DNA of 64,000 bases from DASVVT01 sp036386415. Lineage in GTDB: Bacteria; Acidobacteriota; Blastocatellia; Pyrinomonadales; Pyrinomonadaceae. The number at the start of each line of letters is the position of its first letter. Position 1 is the stretch's first letter. Shown here in pieces: positions 61,306 through 64,000 of the stretch. The stretch covers positions 1 through 64,000 of the forward strand of contig DASVVT010000010.1 of NCBI GenBank assembly GCA_036386415.1, in the 5' to 3' direction. Under the pieces are notes generated by a model that was not told the origin of the DNA, searched no databases, and saw only the letters and a program-made list of their open reading frames with translations. A program made the position numbers and the translations under genes.

Positions 61306-62328
61306 TTAGCGTGTGTACTTCGGATGACCCGCCGATGCAACCTGCCGCGTCTTTTCCGGTTTCTGCCAGATGGCTTGCGCCCACCCGGTAAATGTCGCCG
61401 CATCGATGGTCAATAGAATTATGGCGACCCCAAGAAACTGCGCCGGATTGAGCAGCCAGAGAAGCCCACGCCCCTCGCGTCGATTCCAGATGCTCTTGGC
61501 GACACGCGCGAGCGTGATCAAAAGCGGCACGACCAGCCACCAGGGACTGTGCACCAGCGCGAGCAAGAGGAATGGCATCATCAGTATATACTTGCGCGCG
61601 ACGCCGTAGTGCCAGTCCCATTGTCGCCCGGCCCAGACGTTGTGCCGCGAGTAGATGACGAACTTGCGAAAGGTGCGCCATATGCCGGGCTGAAGCTGCC
61701 ACCAGGCGGTCGCCCCCGGCGACCATCCCTCTTTGAAGCCGCCCGCGCTCAATCGTTCCATGAAGATGAGGTCTTCGGCGGCGCGCAGGTCTGGAAAGCC
61801 GCCGACCATCTGCCAGGTGTCGCGGCGCAGCAGCATCGAAGCCGTCGATGGGCCGCGCATACGACCCCCCGGCCTCTCCTGCTTCGGCGGCGGATACGAG
61901 AGCGCCGCGCAACGCTCGAAGAAGGAGACCGTCAAGGGCTCGTAATTGCCGTACACGACCGCAACAGAAGGATCGCGCCTGGCGACATCTGCGAGTCGTT
62001 CGAGCCACGTCGGCTCAAGGCGAATGCCCGCATCCGTGAGGGCGACCCACTCGTGCCGCGCGGCCTCTATGCCAAGGTTCCGCCCCCTTCCGGGGCTCGC
62101 TTCAGTGGCCTCTATGATGCGTATGCGCCCGTCAGATTCGCGGGCGGCGCGCAAAAGTCCCACCGTATTATCGCGGCTGCCGCCATCGACAAATACCATC
62201 TCTTCGGGCTGGCGCGTTTGCGCGCTGAGGCTGTCGAGCAGCATCTCAATGGAGGCGGCCTCGTCGCGCACAGGTACGACCAGCGAGATGTGGAAATCGG
62301 TTGATGAGTCGTCCGGTTGTGACTTCAT
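61306..62328 (-). CDS. Family 2 glycosyltransferase with C-terminal membrane helices
   Basis: A 340-residue GT-A enzyme. The start ATG 62328 is chosen because the longer frame upstream is encoded by a fold-back repeat. Motifs: HISLVVPVRDEAASIEMLLD, FVDGGSRDNTV, ALTDAGIRLEPTWLERL (metal site DAG variant of DXD), and AAEDLIFMERL. Two to three hydrophobic segments follow from about 235 to 310. It is probably an exopolysaccharide transferase anchored in the membrane. The Ser/Gly-rich catalytic loop is intact but the DXD is atypical. Confidence 0.82.
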   Translation of the reverse strand: MKSQPDDSSTDFHISLVVPVRDEAASIEMLLDSLSAQTRQPEEMVFVDGGSRDNTVGLLRAARESDGRIRIIEATEASPGRGRNLGIEAARHEWVALTDAGIRLEPTWLERLADVARRDPSVAVVYGNYEPLTVSFFERCAALSYPPPKQERPGGRMRGPSTASMLLRRDTWQMVGGFPDLRAAEDLIFMERLSAGGFKEGWSPGATAWWQLQPGIWRTFRKFVIYSRHNVWAGRQWDWHYGVARKYILMMPFLLLALVHSPWWLVVPLLITLARVAKSIWNRREGRGLLWLLNPAQFLGVAIILLTIDAATFTGWAQAIWQKPEKTRQVASAGHPKYTR

Positions 62329-62418
62329 TGCAGGTCTAGACGGAGATGCTGATTCGGACACGGCCAGAGCTGGACATTCAGGGTGCCTTGTAAACTCCGA
62401 GTATATACCAGCCACAAG

Positions 62419-62522
62419 AAAATGATGAATTAGGAATGATGAATGCGGAATGAAAAGAAGACCCACGGTGCTTAGATGTCAGTCTTTCATTCATCATTCT
62501 TAATTCCTAATTCATCATTTCT
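62419..62522. repeat. Fold-back repeat element, GGAATGC word family
   Basis: AAAATGATGAATTAGGAATG and the partner CCTAATTCATCATTT mark the arms, with 7-nt words (GGAATGA, GCGGAAT). It is related to the elements at 36064 and 43087. Confidence 0.8.
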
Positions 62523-63390
62523 TTATCCCGTTCCACCGTCCCGCATAAAAATAGCGATTGCCCCATCTGCCGGGTCTGAGGGCGGAGACGGCCTGCGAGA
62601 CGCGCCGCGCCGTGAACAGGCAGACGGCGCGCGGACGCTTGAGATCGGAGAATGAAAGTCTGTTCGGAGCAGGCCAGGCCACTTCACGCACAGAGTACTC
62701 AAGCTCAACGAGCCCGAACCTTTTGAATAATCTGCGCTGCCCTGCGGCGCTGGCGAGCGTCACATGATAAGGGGCCATCTCCGTTCGAGCGCCCCGCCGC
62801 AAAGACTTCGCCAGCCGCAGCATCATGGTAAACGCGGTCGTGTTGTTTTCGAGCGGCCCCTGTGCGAGCAATAATCCGCCGGGCTTGATTAATCTCAATA
62901 TCTCAGGCATCAGACGATTCACTTCCGTCAGGTGCTCGATCACATCGCCGAGGTGCAGAACGTCTGCGACTCCGTCTGCTAATTCGGCAGGATTGCTGAC
63001 GACCCGCGCGCCCGTCTGTTTCTCAACCCGTTTCGCCACCTCGTCGTCAAGCTCCACGCCGATGGCCTGCCAGCTCAATTTCGCTGCCTCTGTCAGCAGG
63101 AAGCCCGCGCCGCAGCCGTAATCAATGAACGTTCCACTGTCCGCGCCGCCCTGTAACCACCTGACGACACGCAAAGCTTCCTTGGGATCATCGATGCCGG
63201 GGTCTTCCTGAAAGCTCGTCGCATAATCCGTGCCGTACATCTCGGAGAGCGTCTCGTCGTCCGGCATCGGGTCGCAGTAGAGCGAGCCGCAGGACAGGCA
63301 CTGGACATAGTGGAACTCCCTGCCCCTGTAGAAAGTGGAGCCGACCCAGGACGGGCGCGAGTGCTCATGATTACAAAGAGGACAAGGCAT
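62515..63390 (-). CDS. Zinc-ribbon SAM-dependent methyltransferase
   Basis: A 291-residue enzyme opening MPCPLC, with a second CLSC pair about 30 residues later (zinc ribbon), then FIDYGCGAGFLLTEAAK as the SAM loop, GVELDDEVAK and GDVIEHLTEVNRLMPEI as the following motifs. The tail is basic with aromatic residues (NRYFYAGRWNGIKK). Like the enzymes at 43169 and 53445 it likely methylates sugar or lipid-linked intermediates. Its start ATG is the first in frame and no strong Shine-Dalgarno was seen. Confidence 0.82.
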   Translation of the reverse strand: MPCPLCNHEHSRPSWVGSTFYRGREFHYVQCLSCGSLYCDPMPDDETLSEMYGTDYATSFQEDPGIDDPKEALRVVRWLQGGADSGTFIDYGCGAGFLLTEAAKLSWQAIGVELDDEVAKRVEKQTGARVVSNPAELADGVADVLHLGDVIEHLTEVNRLMPEILRLIKPGGLLLAQGPLENNTTAFTMMLRLAKSLRRGARTEMAPYHVTLASAAGQRRLFKRFGLVELEYSVREVAWPAPNRLSFSDLKRPRAVCLFTARRVSQAVSALRPGRWGNRYFYAGRWNGIKK

Positions 63391-63490
63391 GTTCGAGCTT
63401 TAACCGTAAACTGTTCGCGCCTGTGATTGCAGGACTCGCGTCTATGACTAAGTAATACCAGAGAGCAGAATAAAAGAGGGCGTGCGACCG

Positions 63491-63563
63491 TTCCACGAAT
63501 CGACACGAAACCACACGAAAGAAACCCTCCATTAGTGTCCTTTCGTGTTGCTTCGTGGATCGT
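63491..63563. repeat. Fold-back repeat element, CACGAA word family (10-nt period)
   Basis: TTCCACGAATCGACACGAAA and the partner TTTCGTGTTGCTTCGTGGAT pair with CACGAA every 10 nt. It lies in the 343-bp gap between the acyltransferase stop (63734) and the methyltransferase start (63390); nothing else in the gap is recognised. Confidence 0.75.
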
Positions 63564-63733
63564 CCCCCATCCTCTTTTCTTTGCATCCTGGTATAAGGAA
63601 AAGTGTTCTTGCGCTCGGCGGGAGCAAGCCCGTCTTCCAGACCTGTGAGGATGTTGATCTTGAAAGATTCAAGCCGCACTGCCTCTCAGGAAGGTGGGTT
63701 TGCTCCCGCTCGTTCTCATATACGATTCTGACG

Positions 63734-64000
63734 TCACGCCTGCGCCTGCTCTTCCTTGAGCATCGGCGCGGGCTCTTCTTTCAGCACCGGCGCGGTCTTC
63801 GACGAGGCCTGCGCCCAGGAGATGAACGGTTTCTCGAAGAGCCAGAAGTAGACCCACGCGAAAAGGACGCTCACGGCAGAGAGGACGAACAGCGAGAAGA
63901 GCAGGATCGTGCTGCGCGGCCACTGGTAGAGTGTCGACAGGTAGTTTGCCACGTGAATTAAGATCAGCTCGTGCGTCAGGTAGAGCGAGTAGGAGAAGAG
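63734..64000 (-). CDS. Partial acyltransferase family 3 (OafA-like), C-terminal end
   Basis: The 5' part lies beyond the window. The visible 88 residues begin LFSYSLYLTHELILIHV, the conserved last helix pair of acyltransferase-3 proteins (SYSLYLTHxL motif), then one hydrophobic helix (about 31-50) and WLFEKPFISW, the family's usual ending. The tail APVLKEEPAPMLKEEQAQA contains an imperfect seven-residue duplication. It probably O-acetylates a polysaccharide sugar in the periplasm. Confidence 0.8.
   Translation of the reverse strand, partial: LFSYSLYLTHELILIHVANYLSTLYQWPRSTILLFSLFVLSAVSVLFAWVYFWLFEKPFISWAQASSKTAPVLKEEPAPMLKEEQAQA

Overview
The window looks like a chromosomal segment of a soil-type Acidobacteriota, most likely class Blastocatellia. 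This is an inference from gene content (very long secreted mosaic proteins, an M36 metallopeptidase, an Agl23-type GT-C protein, NtrC-style signalling, a large surface-polysaccharide locus) and from high G+C with degenerate repeats between genes. No rRNA, tRNA, transposase or CRISPR array was found.

Layout. Positions 407-13320 hold two large secreted proteins (an M36 metallopeptidase and a BNR/Fn3/PKD protein) and two multi-spanning GT-C-like membrane proteins, all on the minus strand. Positions 13857-15716 hold plus-strand genes for a 37-residue membrane peptide, a histone-H1-like basic-tail protein and an SDR oxidoreductase. Positions 15848-21586 hold a 1912-residue secreted Kelch/CBM/sorbosone-dehydrogenase-like protein. 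Two plus-strand proteins of unknown function follow (22585-24261). Positions 24368-31624 form the first polysaccharide block: Wzt, Wzm, three GT2 enzymes and an O-antigen ligase/polymerase. Positions 31905-36164 carry a sigma-like regulator, a divergent zinc-finger protein and a secreted EF-hand protein. Positions 36165-40714 are a four-gene two-component relay, followed by an acyl-CoA ligase (41106-42947). Positions 43169-64000 form the second polysaccharide block: a second O-antigen ligase, a TPR protein, a WecA-type phosphosugar transferase fused to a CapD-type N-terminal half, sugar-nucleotide enzymes (RmlA, an RmlC-like cupin, an epimerase), AsnB, GT4 and GT2 enzymes, zinc-ribbon methyltransferases, a hexapeptide acyltransferase, a GT-C-like protein and the end of an OafA-type acyltransferase.

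How the parts work together. The polysaccharide genes supply activated sugars (RmlA, epimerase, cupin), load the first sugar on the lipid carrier (WecA-type), extend and decorate the chain (GTs, methyltransferases, acyltransferases, AsnB), and export or polymerise it (Wzm/Wzt and the ligases). The large secreted proteins look like extracellular adhesive or degradative proteins. At least two of them share an upstream element of three CTCAA half-sites at 11-bp spacing, followed at a fixed distance by a TATCNT hexamer. That pattern is typical of a PhoB/OmpR-type activated promoter.

The most unusual content is non-coding. About 22 intergenic hairpin elements, 66-145 bp long, have arms made of short tandem words (7-10 nt period). 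The word differs between families but the fold-back architecture is the same. They lie mostly at gene 3' ends, supply several protein termini, and in two cases lie inside reading frames. Two arrays of degenerate 21-bp units lie near the secreted-protein genes. Many start codons were moved inward because the upstream in-frame extension is encoded by one of these repeats or because a Shine-Dalgarno sequence decides the start.
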